Assembly: GCF_009647605.1 (NCBI RefSeq)
Contig: NZ_WJIF01000006.1
Span: 139,068-203,067, forward strand
DNA: 64,000 nucleotides
Direction: 5' to 3'
Source: Agromyces agglutinans
GTDB lineage: Bacteria > Actinomycetota > Actinomycetes > Actinomycetales > Microbacteriaceae
Position numbers and translations under genes: made by a program. Below are positions 1-8,603 of this stretch, in pieces; positions within the stretch are counted from its first letter, which is position 1, and every line of letters starts with the position of its first letter. Under the pieces are notes generated by a model. The model worked only from the letters and a program-made list of their open reading frames with translations. It searched no databases and was not told the DNA's origin.

Positions 1-99
1 ACGGTCGTCGGACTCGCGGTGCCCGAGGGCGCGAGCGCGGAGACCGCCGACCCGGAGGACGCCGAGGTCGAGTTGTGGTTGGAGATCCTCCGGGATTGA
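1..99 (+). CDS. C-terminal end of an unidentified protein (partial)
   Basis: An open frame runs in from the left edge and stops with TGA at 97-99. It gives 32 residues ending in VELWLEILRD, an acidic tail. The codons are GC-rich in the third position, as expected for a real gene here, and a strong hairpin follows 58 bases after the stop. The visible piece is too short to name a family. Confidence 0.6.
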   Translation, partial: TVVGLAVPEGASAETADPEDAEVELWLEILRD

Positions 100-156
100 A
101 CGGACGGCAGCGCCGAACTGTCGCCCGGGCCGCGGAGATCCGCCCGGGAACGGAGA

Positions 157-183
157 GAGGGCCGGTCGATACGACCGGCCCTC
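157..183 (+). terminator. Strong hairpin, likely terminator of the upstream gene
   Basis: GAGGGCCGGTCG (157-168) pairs perfectly with CGACCGGCCCTC (172-183) around a 3-base loop. No long T-run follows (only TCATCAAG), which is common for actinobacterial terminators. It lies between the gene ending at 99 and the convergent carboxylase genes, so it could act in both directions. Confidence 0.75.
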
Positions 184-385
184 ATCAAGCCCGAGTCACG
201 GCGACAACCCGAATATCGCCCTGACTCGCCCCTTGTTCAGCGGGCCGGTTACCCATCCGGCTCCGCGAGCGGTCCTCTTGGAGGAGTCGCTATACCCATA
301 TTGGGGGACTTGCGAAGCCTCGACCAGTCGTCATTTCGGGGGACAGACGGGGGACCGGCAGCGGACCGCGGGCGGTCGCGCCGGG
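184..385. other. Intergenic stretch with no recognised gene
   Basis: No convincing coding frame is seen between the hairpin and the end of the convergent epsilon subunit gene. Around 290-310 there is a short AT-richer patch (CTATACCCATATT) that could include a -10 element, but no gene start follows it in a sensible position. Confidence 0.5.
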
Positions 386-607
386 TCAGCGGCCGAGGCT
401 GTTCCAGCGTCCGGGCCCCGCGGTGAGGGGCATCCGGATCGCGCCGCCGGCGCGCACCCAGCGCCGATCGTCGCGCGACGGTGCGGCCTCGGTCACCGCG
501 GGCGCCGCCGCAATCGCCGCGGCGAGCACCGCGGTCGTCGCGGCCGCCTCCTCGGCGTCCACCGGGGTGAGGAATCGGATGTCGGGGAACTGCGGTTCGT
601 CGGTCAT
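386..607 (-). CDS. accE: Acyl-CoA carboxylase epsilon subunit
   Basis: A 73-residue protein encoded 8 bases downstream of the carboxylase beta subunit gene. Actinobacterial acyl-CoA carboxylases carry a small epsilon subunit that strengthens the alpha-beta complex. Members are short, begin with a strand such as IRFLTPVDAEE, follow with an Ala-rich helix, and end with a Trp-containing segment; here that is RRWVRAGGAIRM and GRWNSLGR. Size, position and these two segments all fit. The sequence is weakly conserved in the family, so the name rests on context as much as on similarity. Confidence 0.85.
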   Translation of the reverse strand: MTDEPQFPDIRFLTPVDAEEAAATTAVLAAAIAAAPAVTEAAPSRDDRRWVRAGGAIRMPLTAGPGRWNSLGR

Positions 608-615
608 GGCAGCCC

Positions 616-2217
616 CTACAGCGGGATGTTCCCGTGCTTCTTGGGAGGCAGGCTCGCGCGCTTGGTCCGGAGCATCCGCAGCGCCTTCACGACCGAGACG
701 CGCGTGGCGGCCGGTTCGATGACGCCGTCGAGCTCGCCGCGCTCAGCGGCGAGGAACGGGGATGCCACGTTGTACGTGTACTCGTTCGCGAGCTGCGTGC
801 GCACCGCGGCGACGTCTTCGCCGGCCTCCTCGGCGCGCTTGATCTCGCCCCGGTAGAGGATGTTCACGGCACCCTGGCCGCCCATCACCGCGATCTCGGC
901 GGTGGGCCACGCGAGGTTGATGTCGGCTCCGAGCTGCTTGGACCCCATGACGATGTACGCCCCGCCGTAGGCCTTGCGCGTGATCACCGTCACGAGCGGC
1001 ACGGTCGCCTCGGCGTACGCGTACAGCAGCTTGGCGCCGCGGCGGATGACGCCGGTCCACTCCTGGTCGGTGCCGGGCAAGTAGCCGGGCACGTCGACGA
1101 GGGTCAGGATCGGGATGCCGAATGCGTCGCAGAAGCGCACGAACCGCGCGGCCTTCTCGCCCGCCGCGATGTTGAGCGTGCCCGCCATCTGGCTCGGCTG
1201 GTTCGCGATGATGCCGACCGACCGGCCCTCGACCCTCGCGAAGCCGATGACGATGTTCGGCGCGAACAGCGGCTGGACCTCGAGGAAGTCGGCGGCGTCG
1301 ACGATGCCCTCGATGACCGTGCGCATGTCGTACGGCTGGTTCGTCGAGTCGGGGATGACGTGGTCGAGTCGGCGGTCGTCGTCGGTGATCTCCAGCTCGG
1401 GTTCGGCGTCGTAGACCGGCGGCTCGGAGAGGTTGTTGTCGGGCAGGAACGAGATCAACGTGCGCGCATAGTCGAGCGCGTCCGACTCGTCGCTCGCGAG
1501 GTAGTGCGCGACGCCGGAGACGGCGTTGTGCGTGAGCGCGCCGCCGAGCTCCTCCATGCCCACGTCCTCGCCGGTGACCGTCTTGATGACGTCGGGTCCG
1601 GTGACGAACATCTGGCTGGTCTTGTCGACCATGATCACGAAGTCGGTGAGCGCGGGGGAGTACACGGCGCCGCCGGCTGCGGGCCCGCAGACGATCGAGA
1701 TCTGCGGGATGACGCCGGATGCCGCGGTGTTGCGGCGGAAGATCTCGCCGTACTTGCCGAGCGCGACGACCCCCTCCTGAATGCGGGCGCCGCCCGAGTC
1801 GAGGATGCCGATGATCGGCACGCCGGTCTTCAGCGCGAGCTCCATGACCTTGATGATCTTCTCGCCGGCGACCTCGCCCAGCGAGCCGCCGAAGATGGTG
1901 AAGTCCTGCGAGTACACCGCGACCTGGCGGCCGTGGATCGTGCCCGTGCCGGTCACCACCGCGTCGCCGTACGGGCGCTTGGCGTCCATGCCGAAGGCGT
2001 GCGTGCGGTGGCGCACGAACTCGTCGAGCTCGACGAACGAACCCGGGTCGAGCAGTTCGGCGATGCGCTCGCGGGCGGTCATCTTGCCCTTGGCGTGCTG
2101 CTTCTCGATCGCGGCCTCGCCAGACGCCGTCACGGCTTCGTGGTAGCGCTGCTTGAGGTCGGCGAGCTTGCCTGCGGTCGTGGAGAGGTCGGGGCCGTCG
2201 AGGGTCGGTTCGGTCAC
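616..2217 (-). CDS. accD: Acyl-CoA carboxylase beta (carboxyltransferase) subunit
   Basis: Carboxyltransferase half of acetyl/propionyl-CoA carboxylase, which moves the carboxyl group from carboxybiotin to the acyl-CoA and supplies malonyl- or methylmalonyl-CoA for lipid synthesis. Crotonase-fold motifs are clear: GGARIQEGV in the N-terminal half, and [16 protein letters not shown] followed by [14 protein letters not shown] in the C-terminal half. From the GTG at 2217 it has 533 residues, the usual length. An upstream in-frame start at 2286 lies inside the probable -10 of the divergent promoter, so the GTG is preferred. It is probably cotranscribed with accE, and the biotin ligase gene starts divergently 104 bases away. 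Confidence 0.95.
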   Translation of the reverse strand: MTEPTLDGPDLSTTAGKLADLKQRYHEAVTASGEAAIEKQHAKGKMTARERIAELLDPGSFVELDEFVRHRTHAFGMDAKRPYGDAVVTGTGTIHGRQVAVYSQDFTIFGGSLGEVAGEKIIKVMELALKTGVPIIGILDSGGARIQEGVVALGKYGEIFRRNTAASGVIPQISIVCGPAAGGAVYSPALTDFVIMVDKTSQMFVTGPDVIKTVTGEDVGMEELGGALTHNAVSGVAHYLASDESDALDYARTLISFLPDNNLSEPPVYDAEPELEITDDDRRLDHVIPDSTNQPYDMRTVIEGIVDAADFLEVQPLFAPNIVIGFARVEGRSVGIIANQPSQMAGTLNIAAGEKAARFVRFCDAFGIPILTLVDVPGYLPGTDQEWTGVIRRGAKLLYAYAEATVPLVTVITRKAYGGAYIVMGSKQLGADINLAWPTAEIAVMGGQGAVNILYRGEIKRAEEAGEDVAAVRTQLANEYTYNVASPFLAAERGELDGVIEPAATRVSVVKALRMLRTKRASLPPKKHGNIPL

Positions 2218-2282
2218 GCGCTTCACTCTACCGGCGCCCGATATGCGCACTTCGTTGACGGTTTCCGACAAATCCCGCACGG

Positions 2283-2291
2283 ACACTAGCC
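2283..2291. promoter_or_regulatory. Overlapping divergent -10 elements for accD and birA
   Basis: ACTAGCCT gives TAGCCT on the plus strand (2286-2291), about 30 bases ahead of birA. The overlapping ACACTA (2283-2288) reads TAGTGT on the minus strand, ahead of accD. One short site may therefore serve both the biotin enzyme and its ligase. No convincing -35 was seen for either. Confidence 0.5.
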
Positions 2292-2321
2292 TGAATCCGA
2301 CACGGGCGCGGGAGGAGCGGC

Positions 2322-3176
2322 ATGGAATGGGAGCGGTCGGCCGAGGTGGTGCCGAGGCTGGAGTTCCTCGAGCAGGCGGGTTCGACGAACGACGAGCTGC
2401 GCCGGGCGATCGAGACCGCTGAGGCCGCGGACTGGCCGCACGGCTCGGTGATCTTCACCGACGACCAGACCGCCGGCCGCGGGCGGCTCGGACGCACGTG
2501 GCTCGCGCCGACCGGCAAGACCCTCGCGATCTCGCTCGTGCTGCGACCCGACGGCCCTGGCGGCGTCGCATTGCCGGTCGAGTCGTTCGGGTGGCTGCCG
2601 CTCATCGCGGGAGCCGCCATGACCGAGGCCGTGCGGGGCGCCGTCGCCGCGGCATCCGAGGTCGGCGACGCCGTCGACGAAGGCGAGGTCGACGCCTCGG
2701 GCGGGCTCGAGGTGACGCTCAAGTGGCCGAACGACGTGCTCGTATCGGGCTTCAAGGTCTGCGGCATCCTCTGCGAGCTGCTGCCCGACCGCGGCGCCGT
2801 GATCGTCGGTGCCGGCCTGAACCTCACCCTCGACGAGCACGACCTGCCCACGCTCACGTCGACCTCGTTGCTGCTCGCGACCGGTCGACGCCCCGACGCC
2901 GACGCGGTGCTCGCCGACTACCTGCGACGGCTGCTCGAGATGGTCGCCGTGTTCGCGGCGGCGGGGGGCGATGCGGCGGCCGCCGGCATCGCCGACCGGG
3001 TCGCGTCGCTCTGCGGCACGATCGGCTCCGAGGTGCGCGTCGAGCTTCCGGGCGACCGGCTGCTCGTCGGGACTGCCGAGCGGATCGACCGCGACGGCCG
3101 GCTCATCGTGCGCGATCGCGCGAATGACGAGCCGCAGGCTGTCGCGGCCGGGGATGTCACGCACCTGCGCTATTAA
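2322..3176 (+). CDS. birA: Biotin--[acetyl-CoA-carboxylase] ligase
   Basis: Activates biotin with ATP and joins it to the target lysine of the carboxylase biotin carrier domain. The protein has 284 residues. Near residues 48-58 is the biotinyl-AMP loop [12 protein letters not shown], and near 128-145 the [19 protein letters not shown] segment with the conserved lysine. There is no N-terminal helix-turn-helix, so this is the group I enzyme that does not repress transcription. GGAGG lies 6 bases before the ATG. Divergence from accD ties ligase supply to its substrate. Confidence 0.95.
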   Translation: MEWERSAEVVPRLEFLEQAGSTNDELRRAIETAEAADWPHGSVIFTDDQTAGRGRLGRTWLAPTGKTLAISLVLRPDGPGGVALPVESFGWLPLIAGAAMTEAVRGAVAAASEVGDAVDEGEVDASGGLEVTLKWPNDVLVSGFKVCGILCELLPDRGAVIVGAGLNLTLDEHDLPTLTSTSLLLATGRRPDADAVLADYLRRLLEMVAVFAAAGGDAAAAGIADRVASLCGTIGSEVRVELPGDRLLVGTAERIDRDGRLIVRDRANDEPQAVAAGDVTHLRY

Positions 3177-3183
3177 TGGGCGT

Positions 3184-3795
3184 ATGAGTCCTGCCCCGGC
3201 CGCCGATCGGGTTGCGTCGAACCCGGCGCAGCCCCACGGAGCGGCTGCGCCTGCCCCGGCGTCCGGCGCCGGGCCGGCCGCCGAGCGCGTCGTGGCACGC
3301 CTGCGCCGGCACGGTCGCGTGCTCATCCTGCCCGCGCTGCTGTTCATCGCCGTCGCGGGCGGCACGGCTTACGCGGTCGCGTGGTTCCCCGATCTGTGGC
3401 AGCGCGTGGCGGTCGCGTCGGCCGCGCTGCTGATCGTGCTGCTCGGCTGCCTGCTGCCGTTCCTCGCGTGGCTCACGAGGCGCACGACCGTGACCACGCG
3501 ACGGATCATCGAGCGATCCGGGGTCTTCGTGCGCGTCCGCCGCGAACTGCTGCTCACCCGCGGCTACGACCTGACCGTGCGGCAGACCCCCGGCCAGCGG
3601 ATGTTCGGCTCCGGCGACGTGCGCATCAACACCGGACACGACCGCCCCTTCGTGCTTCGCGACGTGCCGCGGCCCGCGATGGTGCAGGCGGCGCTCAACG
3701 AACTGATGGGCAGCACGCAGTCGATCATCGCCGAGCATCGCCGCGCCGAGCAGTCCATCGGCGAGGGCGACACGGTCGTCTGGGGCACTCGCTAG
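3184..3795 (+). CDS. PH-domain (bPH2-like) membrane protein
   Basis: A 203-residue protein starting 7 bases after birA. Residues 1-35 are Ala/Pro-rich. Two hydrophobic helices near 45-65 and 75-95 form a hairpin in the membrane. The part from about residue 100 (VTTRRIIERSGVFVRVRRELLLTRGYDLTVRQTPGQRMFGSGDV) has the TxxRI, R-G-F and G-x-GDV pattern of bacterial PH domains of the YdbS/YdbT type. Such proteins are common beside birA in actinobacteria. Its function is not known. Confidence 0.8.
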   Translation: MSPAPAADRVASNPAQPHGAAAPAPASGAGPAAERVVARLRRHGRVLILPALLFIAVAGGTAYAVAWFPDLWQRVAVASAALLIVLLGCLLPFLAWLTRRTTVTTRRIIERSGVFVRVRRELLLTRGYDLTVRQTPGQRMFGSGDVRINTGHDRPFVLRDVPRPAMVQAALNELMGSTQSIIAEHRRAEQSIGEGDTVVWGTR

Positions 3796-3896
3796 CGAGC
3801 CGGGCGTCTTCTGTCGTGCGTGGCCGGCCGCGGGAGCGCGTACAGTGGTCGGGCGGCATGCGCGGACCCCGGGCGCTGCTGCGAGAGAGGTTCGAC

Positions 3897-4736
3897 TTGG
3901 ACGAGTGCATCCACGGTTTCGACGACGGCCTGTGTGCCATCTGCTTCCCGCCGAAGCAGCCCGAGGGAGCCGATGGGCAGCCGATCGCGCCGCGCCGGTC
4001 GACGCGCCCGGCGGGTGAGTCGGTCGCGCGCACCGCTGCGCGGGCCACGCGAGCGCCCGCCGCGAAGGGCTCGCGCGCCCTCACCGAGCCGCCGATCGAC
4101 GCGGGCACGATGCGCGTCTACCACGCGACGCACCTCGACAACCTCGCCCGGATCCTCGGCGCGGGTGCGATCCTCGCCGACGCGGGCGCCACGCCGGCGA
4201 CCCCGGTCGTCGACGTCGCGGCTCCGGCCGCTCGCGCCTTCCGCCGGGAGGCATCCTTCCGCGAGGGCGCGCCGATCGCCGCCTACGTACCGTTCTTCCT
4301 GAGCACCGAGGCGCACCTATGGGCGGCCGTGCGCGACGGCGAGCCCGACCCCAGGATCACGCCGGGCGACGACGGCGAGCCGCGCGTCGCCGCCGACTTC
4401 GTGCTGCTCGTCAGCTCCGCGGGCCAGGCAGTCGGCGCCCGCGCCGCCGTCGACGGCCAGGTCGTCGTCTCCACTGCCGACCCCGCGCTGCCCGGTGCCG
4501 AGGCCGCGATCGGGTGGACGGACGTCGAGCGCATGCTCCGCCGGCTCTCCCTCGACGACGAGGGCCTCACCGCCGCCGAGTTCCTCGTCCGCGACGAGGT
4601 GCCGCTCGAGCGCATCCAGGTCATCGCCGTCGCGAACGACCGCGTGCGCGACCGGGTGCGCGCGGCGATCGCCGCCGTCGGCGTGAAGACGCGCGTCGCG
4701 GTCTACCCGCCCTGGTTCCTGCCGACGCCGGTCTGA
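3897..4736 (+). CDS. DarT-like ADP-ribosyltransferase with N-terminal CxxC module, no partner
   Basis: DarT enzymes ADP-ribosylate thymidine in single-stranded DNA and are normally held in check by the macrodomain antitoxin DarG. In this 279-residue protein residues 72-83 (RVYHATHLDNL) match the NAD-binding opening with His76 and His79, residues 130-134 (YVPFF) match the conserved YVPFY, and Glu228 in AEFLVRDEVPLERI sits where the catalytic Glu is expected. Residues 4-17 (CIHGFDDGLCAICF) form a separate Cys/His cluster joined by a basic linker. The TTG start is chosen because GAGAGG lies 7 bases upstream; an ATG at 3858 is only about 5 bases past the expected start of transcription from TACAGT (3841-3846). 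No darG is adjacent. Activity on DNA is inferred. Confidence 0.75.
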   Translation: MDECIHGFDDGLCAICFPPKQPEGADGQPIAPRRSTRPAGESVARTAARATRAPAAKGSRALTEPPIDAGTMRVYHATHLDNLARILGAGAILADAGATPATPVVDVAAPAARAFRREASFREGAPIAAYVPFFLSTEAHLWAAVRDGEPDPRITPGDDGEPRVAADFVLLVSSAGQAVGARAAVDGQVVVSTADPALPGAEAAIGWTDVERMLRRLSLDDEGLTAAEFLVRDEVPLERIQVIAVANDRVRDRVRAAIAAVGVKTRVAVYPPWFLPTPV

Positions 4737-5332
4737 GGCGTCTCGCCCGACCCGGGCCGGGTGCCGCGCCGCGGCGTGGCATCCGTACCGGGCTGTTCGA
4801 ACAGCGTTCGCTGGGCCTCCTCGACGCGCGCCGTATTCGAGAGCCCGTCGGCGCGGTGGTGGCCGAACACCCAGTAGCGGTAGAGCAGGAACCGGAACAC
4901 CGTGCCGAGCGCGAGCCCGATCACGTTCGACGCGAGGTTGTCGGCGAGCAGGCTCGTGAACCCCAGGACGTGGTGGCTGATCCACAGGCACAGCAGCGAG
5001 ATCGCCATCCCGCCGAGCGAGACGACGACGTACTCGGCGAACTCGCCGAGGTAGTTGCGGCGGCGGTGCTTGCGGAACGTCCAGTACCGGTTGCCGATCC
5101 AGTTGCAGACGATCGCCACGCTCGTCGAGATCGTCTTCGCACCGATCGCCGACTGCGCCCAGCCGTCGGCGCCGAACGCCCCGAGTCGCAACGCGTTGAA
5201 GAGGGCGACATCGATCACGAGACCCACGAGTCCGACGACGCCGAACTTCAGCGCGTACGCGAGCAGTCCGTCCCACGCGCGGCGGAGGAGGCCCGCGAAC
5301 CGGCCCGGCGAGGCATCCGTCTGCTGGGTCAC
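4703..5332 (-). CDS. GtrA family membrane protein
   Basis: A 209-residue protein with four hydrophobic helices between about residues 25 and 150. It carries GtrA hallmarks: KFGVVGLVGLVIDVALFNAL, CNWIGNRYWTFRKHRR and FRFLLYRYWVF. GtrA proteins are thought to flip polyprenyl-linked sugars or help membrane glycosyltransferases. The tail after residue 160 is hydrophilic and variable. The GTG start sits 6 bases after a TATCAT -10, so the message is probably leaderless. The 3' end overlaps the convergent DarT-like gene by 34 bases. Confidence 0.9.
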   Translation of the reverse strand: MTQQTDASPGRFAGLLRRAWDGLLAYALKFGVVGLVGLVIDVALFNALRLGAFGADGWAQSAIGAKTISTSVAIVCNWIGNRYWTFRKHRRRNYLGEFAEYVVVSLGGMAISLLCLWISHHVLGFTSLLADNLASNVIGLALGTVFRFLLYRYWVFGHHRADGLSNTARVEEAQRTLFEQPGTDATPRRGTRPGSGETPQTGVGRNQGG

Positions 5333-5338
5333 CGGGCA

Positions 5339-5344
5339 ATGATA
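5339..5344 (-). promoter_or_regulatory. -10 element TATCAT for the GtrA gene
   Basis: On the minus strand TATCAT is followed by TGCCCG and then the GTG at 5332. A gap of 6 bases between -10 and start codon implies transcription begins at or next to the start codon. On the plus strand, TAGACT at 5363-5368 is a candidate -10 for purK. Confidence 0.55.
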
Positions 5345-5434
5345 GCCGCGACGACCGCCGCCTAGACTGGATCCGGCGCGATCGCGCCCTGCCCGAACGG
5401 CGGGCGGACCTCGGAACGGAAGCAGGGCGAACGG

Positions 5435-6565
5435 GTGCGAGTCGGAGTGATCGGCGGCGGACAGCTGGCCAGGATGATGATCCCCGCGGCCATCGAACTC
5501 GGCGTCGACCTGCGCGTGCTCGCCGAGACCGACGGCATGTCGGCCGCGATCGCGGCCGAGCGCGTCGGCGACTACACGGATGCCGCGACCGTGCTCGACT
5601 TCGCGCGAGGCGTCGACGTGGTGACCTTCGACCACGAGCACGTGCCGCAGGACGTGCTCGCCGCGCTCGTCGACGCCGGCGTGCCCGTGCGACCGGGTCC
5701 GCACGCGCTCGCGGTGGCCCAGGACAAGCTCGTCATGCGCGAGCGCCTCTCCGAGCTCGGCCTGCCCGTGCCCGACTGGGCGCGCGTCGAGGACGCGGAC
5801 GGGCTCGACGCCTTCATCGCCGAGCACGGCGGCGCCGCGGTCGTGAAGACGCCACGCGGCGGATACGACGGCAAGGGCGTGCGCGTCGTGCGTTCGGCTG
5901 CCGAGGTCGCCGAGTGGTTCGCGACCATCGCCGAAGACGGCCGGCCCGGCGCGCTGCTCGTCGAGGAACTCGTCGACTTCCGGCGCGAGCTCGCGCAGTT
6001 GGTGGCGCGCCGCCCGAGCGGCGAGATCGCGGCGTGGCCCCTCGTCGAGACCCTCCAGGTCGGCGGCGTCTGCAGTGAGGTCATCGCCCCGGCGCCGCAC
6101 TCCGCGGGCCGCGTCGCCGACGTCGCCTGCGACATCGCCATGGCGGTCGCCGAGGGGCTCGACGTCACCGGCGTGCTCGCCGTCGAGCTGTTCGAGACCT
6201 CCGACGACCGCGTGCTCGTCAACGAACTCGCGATGCGCCCCCACAACTCGGGCCACTGGTCGATGGACGGCGCCACCACCGGGCAGTTCGAGCAGCACCT
6301 GCGTGCCGTGCTCGACCTGCCGCTCGGCGGCACCGGCACGCACGCCGAATGGTCGGTCATGGTCAACATCCTCGGCGGCCCCGAGGTGGGCACGCTCGCC
6401 GAACGCTACCCGGCCGCCCTCGAGGGGCACCCGACCGTCAAGCTGCACAACTACGGCAAGGCGCCCCGGCCCGGTCGCAAGGTCGGTCACGTCACCGCCG
6501 TCGGCGACGACCTCGACGAGGTCGTCTACGAGGCGCGCGCGGCGGCGGCGGTGTTCCAGGACTGA
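5435..6565 (+). CDS. purK: 5-(carboxyamino)imidazole ribonucleotide synthase
   Basis: ATP-grasp enzyme that carboxylates AIR to N5-CAIR in purine synthesis. The 376-residue protein begins [15 protein letters not shown], the family signature, and continues with the ATP-grasp parts [13 protein letters not shown] near residues 133-145 and [28 protein letters not shown] near 260-290. It starts at GTG 5435. The partner mutase purE follows 88 bases later behind its own promoter. Confidence 0.97.
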   Translation: MRVGVIGGGQLARMMIPAAIELGVDLRVLAETDGMSAAIAAERVGDYTDAATVLDFARGVDVVTFDHEHVPQDVLAALVDAGVPVRPGPHALAVAQDKLVMRERLSELGLPVPDWARVEDADGLDAFIAEHGGAAVVKTPRGGYDGKGVRVVRSAAEVAEWFATIAEDGRPGALLVEELVDFRRELAQLVARRPSGEIAAWPLVETLQVGGVCSEVIAPAPHSAGRVADVACDIAMAVAEGLDVTGVLAVELFETSDDRVLVNELAMRPHNSGHWSMDGATTGQFEQHLRAVLDLPLGGTGTHAEWSVMVNILGGPEVGTLAERYPAALEGHPTVKLHNYGKAPRPGRKVGHVTAVGDDLDEVVYEARAAAAVFQD

Positions 6566-6566
6566 A

Positions 6567-6605
6567 GGATGCCGCCGCGGCGACCGGGCGAGGACGGCAG
6601 CATCC
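6567..6605 (+). terminator. Imperfect hairpin after purK
   Basis: GGATGCCGCCG (6567-6577) can pair with CGGCAGCATCC (6595-6605) with one mismatch around a 17-base loop. It starts just after the purK stop and comes before the purE promoter. There is no T-run, so it may end, pause or only stabilise the message. Confidence 0.4.
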
Positions 6606-6640
6606 GAGTGGCGTTCCGGAATTCTCCCAGCGGTCGGCCG

Positions 6641-6646
6641 TACACT
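6641..6646 (+). promoter_or_regulatory. -10 element TACACT for leaderless purE
   Basis: TACACT is followed by seven bases and then the GTG start of purE at 6654. This spacing places the transcription start on or next to the start codon. purE, and the overlapping LCP gene, can therefore be transcribed independently of purK. Confidence 0.65.
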
Positions 6647-6653
6647 TCATCGA

Positions 6654-7160
6654 GTGACTGAGACGAACCAGACCCCGCTCGTCGGCGTCGTGATGGGCTC
6701 CGATTCCGACTGGAACGTCATGCGCGAGGCATCCGAACTGCTCGAGCAATTCGGCATCGCGCACGAGGTGGAGGTCGTCTCGGCCCACCGCACGCCCGAC
6801 AAGATGATCGCCTACGGCAAGCAGGCCGCCGGGCGCGGTCTTCGCGTCATCATCGCCGGTGCCGGCGGCGCCGCGCACCTGCCGGGCATGCTCGCCTCGG
6901 TCACGACCCTGCCCGTCGTCGGCGTCCCCGTGCCGCTCGCGCGGCTCGACGGCCTCGACTCGCTGCTCTCGATCGTGCAGATGCCCGCGGGCATCCCCGT
7001 CGCGACCGTCTCGATCGGCGGGGCACGCAACGCCGGCCTCATCGCCGCGCGCATCCTCGGGGCGTCCGACCCCGCGATCGCCGAGGCGCTCGCGCGCTAC
7101 GCCGACGACCTCGCGGCGCTCGTCGAAGAGAAGAACGAACGGCTGAAGCAGTCGCGATGA
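6654..7160 (+). CDS. purE: 5-(carboxyamino)imidazole ribonucleotide mutase
   Basis: Converts N5-CAIR to CAIR, the step after PurK. The 168-residue length and motifs are typical: [13 protein letters not shown] near residue 10-20, [12 protein letters not shown] near 40-50, and [13 protein letters not shown] near 70-85. The GTG start has no Shine-Dalgarno sequence and lies 7 bases behind TACACT, so leaderless translation is likely. Its last codons overlap the next start as ATGA, suggesting coupled translation of the LCP-family gene. Confidence 0.97.
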   Translation: MTETNQTPLVGVVMGSDSDWNVMREASELLEQFGIAHEVEVVSAHRTPDKMIAYGKQAAGRGLRVIIAGAGGAAHLPGMLASVTTLPVVGVPVPLARLDGLDSLLSIVQMPAGIPVATVSIGGARNAGLIAARILGASDPAIAEALARYADDLAALVEEKNERLKQSR

Positions 7161-8521
7161 CTCTCGCCGCCAGCCCGATCCGGTACCCGGACCAGACCTC
7201 GCGACCGCTCATGACGCGGCGCGCGTGGTGGCTCGTCGTGCTGAACTTCCTGATCCCCGGCGCCCCGCAGGTGCTCGCCGGCAATCGCAGGCTCGGCCGG
7301 TTCGGCCTCGGTGCGACGCTCGTGCTGTGGACGCTGCTCGTGGTCGCGCTGGTCGTGTGGATCGTGTGGCCCGCGACGCTGTACACCGCCGTCTCGCAGG
7401 CCTGGTCGCTCTGGCTGGTGGCCGCGGTGATGGCGTTCTACGCCGTGCTGTGGGTCGTGCTGACGTTCGACACCCTGCGCCTCGTGCGGCTGGTCCGCAC
7501 GACCCCCTCGGCCCGCGGCTGGATCGCCGGCCTCACGACGATCCTGATGGTCGCCCTGTCGGGCGGCGCGGCCTACGGCGCGTACTTCGCCGTGACGGCG
7601 AGCGGATTCCTCTCGTCGGTCTTCGTGACCGGGCCGAGCGCCCCGCCCGACGCGAACGGGCGGTACAACATCCTCCTGCTCGGTGGCGACGCCGGTCCCG
7701 ACCGCGACGGCCTCCGGCCCGACAGCATCCGTGTCATGAGCATCGACGCCGACACCGGACAGGCGGTGACGATCGGGCTGCCTCGCAACATGGAGGACGT
7801 GCCGTTCCCCGAGGATTCGCCGCTGTACGCGGTGTACCCCGAGGGCTACGGCTCCATCGACGGCTGCGAGGTCGACGTGTGCATGCTGAACTCGATCTAC
7901 ACCGAGGTCGAGCTGAAGAGCCCCGAGATGTACCCGGACGCCGTCGCGGACGGCAGCGAACCGGGCATCGAGGCGATGCGGGATGCCGCGGAGGGCATCA
8001 CCGGCCTCGACATCCAGTACTACGCGCTCATCGACATGGCGGGCTTCCAGCAGCTCATCGACGCGCTCGGCGGGGTCACGATCACCGTTCCCGAAGACGT
8101 GCCGATCCACGCCGACGAGACGTTCACGACGGTCGCCGAGTGGATTCCCGCGGGGGAGCAGCATCTCGACGGATACCACGCGCTCTGGTACGCCCGGTCG
8201 CGGCATGGGACCAGCGACTACGACCGGATGGCCCGCCAGCTGCAGATCCAGGAAGCCGTGCTCGCGCAGTTCAATGCCGCGAACGTGCTCTCGAAGTTCC
8301 AGGAGATCGCCGCAGCGGGCGCGCAGGTCGTGAAGACGGACATCCCGCAGTCGTCGCTGGGCTACTTCGTGAACCTCGCCGGCAAGACGAAGGAGCTCCC
8401 CGTCGTCGACGTCGAGCTCGTGCCCGACAACGGGTTCGACCCCGAGGATCCCGACTACGAGTACGCCCGGCAGCTCGTGCAGCAGGCGGTCGTGCCGCCG
8501 ACGGAGGAGCCGGCGGAGTAG
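7157..8521 (+). CDS. LytR-CpsA-Psr (LCP) family glycopolymer transferase
   Basis: LCP proteins transfer lipid-linked glycopolymers such as teichoic acids, arabinogalactan or capsules to peptidoglycan outside the membrane. The 454-residue protein has several hydrophobic helices in residues 20-155. The extracellular LCP domain starts near [11 protein letters not shown] (residue 170), with [11 protein letters not shown] and IGLPRNM supplying the Asp and Arg residues that bind the pyrophosphate. [17 protein letters not shown] near 345-360 is the C-terminal Arg cluster of the family. It overlaps purE by 4 bases and is the first surface-glycan gene beside the central locus, so it is a good candidate to anchor that product. 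Confidence 0.93.
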   Translation: MTLAASPIRYPDQTSRPLMTRRAWWLVVLNFLIPGAPQVLAGNRRLGRFGLGATLVLWTLLVVALVVWIVWPATLYTAVSQAWSLWLVAAVMAFYAVLWVVLTFDTLRLVRLVRTTPSARGWIAGLTTILMVALSGGAAYGAYFAVTASGFLSSVFVTGPSAPPDANGRYNILLLGGDAGPDRDGLRPDSIRVMSIDADTGQAVTIGLPRNMEDVPFPEDSPLYAVYPEGYGSIDGCEVDVCMLNSIYTEVELKSPEMYPDAVADGSEPGIEAMRDAAEGITGLDIQYYALIDMAGFQQLIDALGGVTITVPEDVPIHADETFTTVAEWIPAGEQHLDGYHALWYARSRHGTSDYDRMARQLQIQEAVLAQFNAANVLSKFQEIAAAGAQVVKTDIPQSSLGYFVNLAGKTKELPVVDVELVPDNGFDPEDPDYEYARQLVQQAVVPPTEEPAE

Positions 8522-8603
8522 GCTGCGCTCTCGCTGGGTCGGTTGCTCGGTCGGCGGCGGGTGCCTCGCGGTTGGGCTGGCTCGTCTGCGGGCGGATGCC
8601 TCG

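Noticed and set aside
634-2289. 551-residue open frame on the plus strand
   Set aside because: It is the antisense shadow of accD; the composition (runs of R, D, V, G) is not protein-like and accD is certain.
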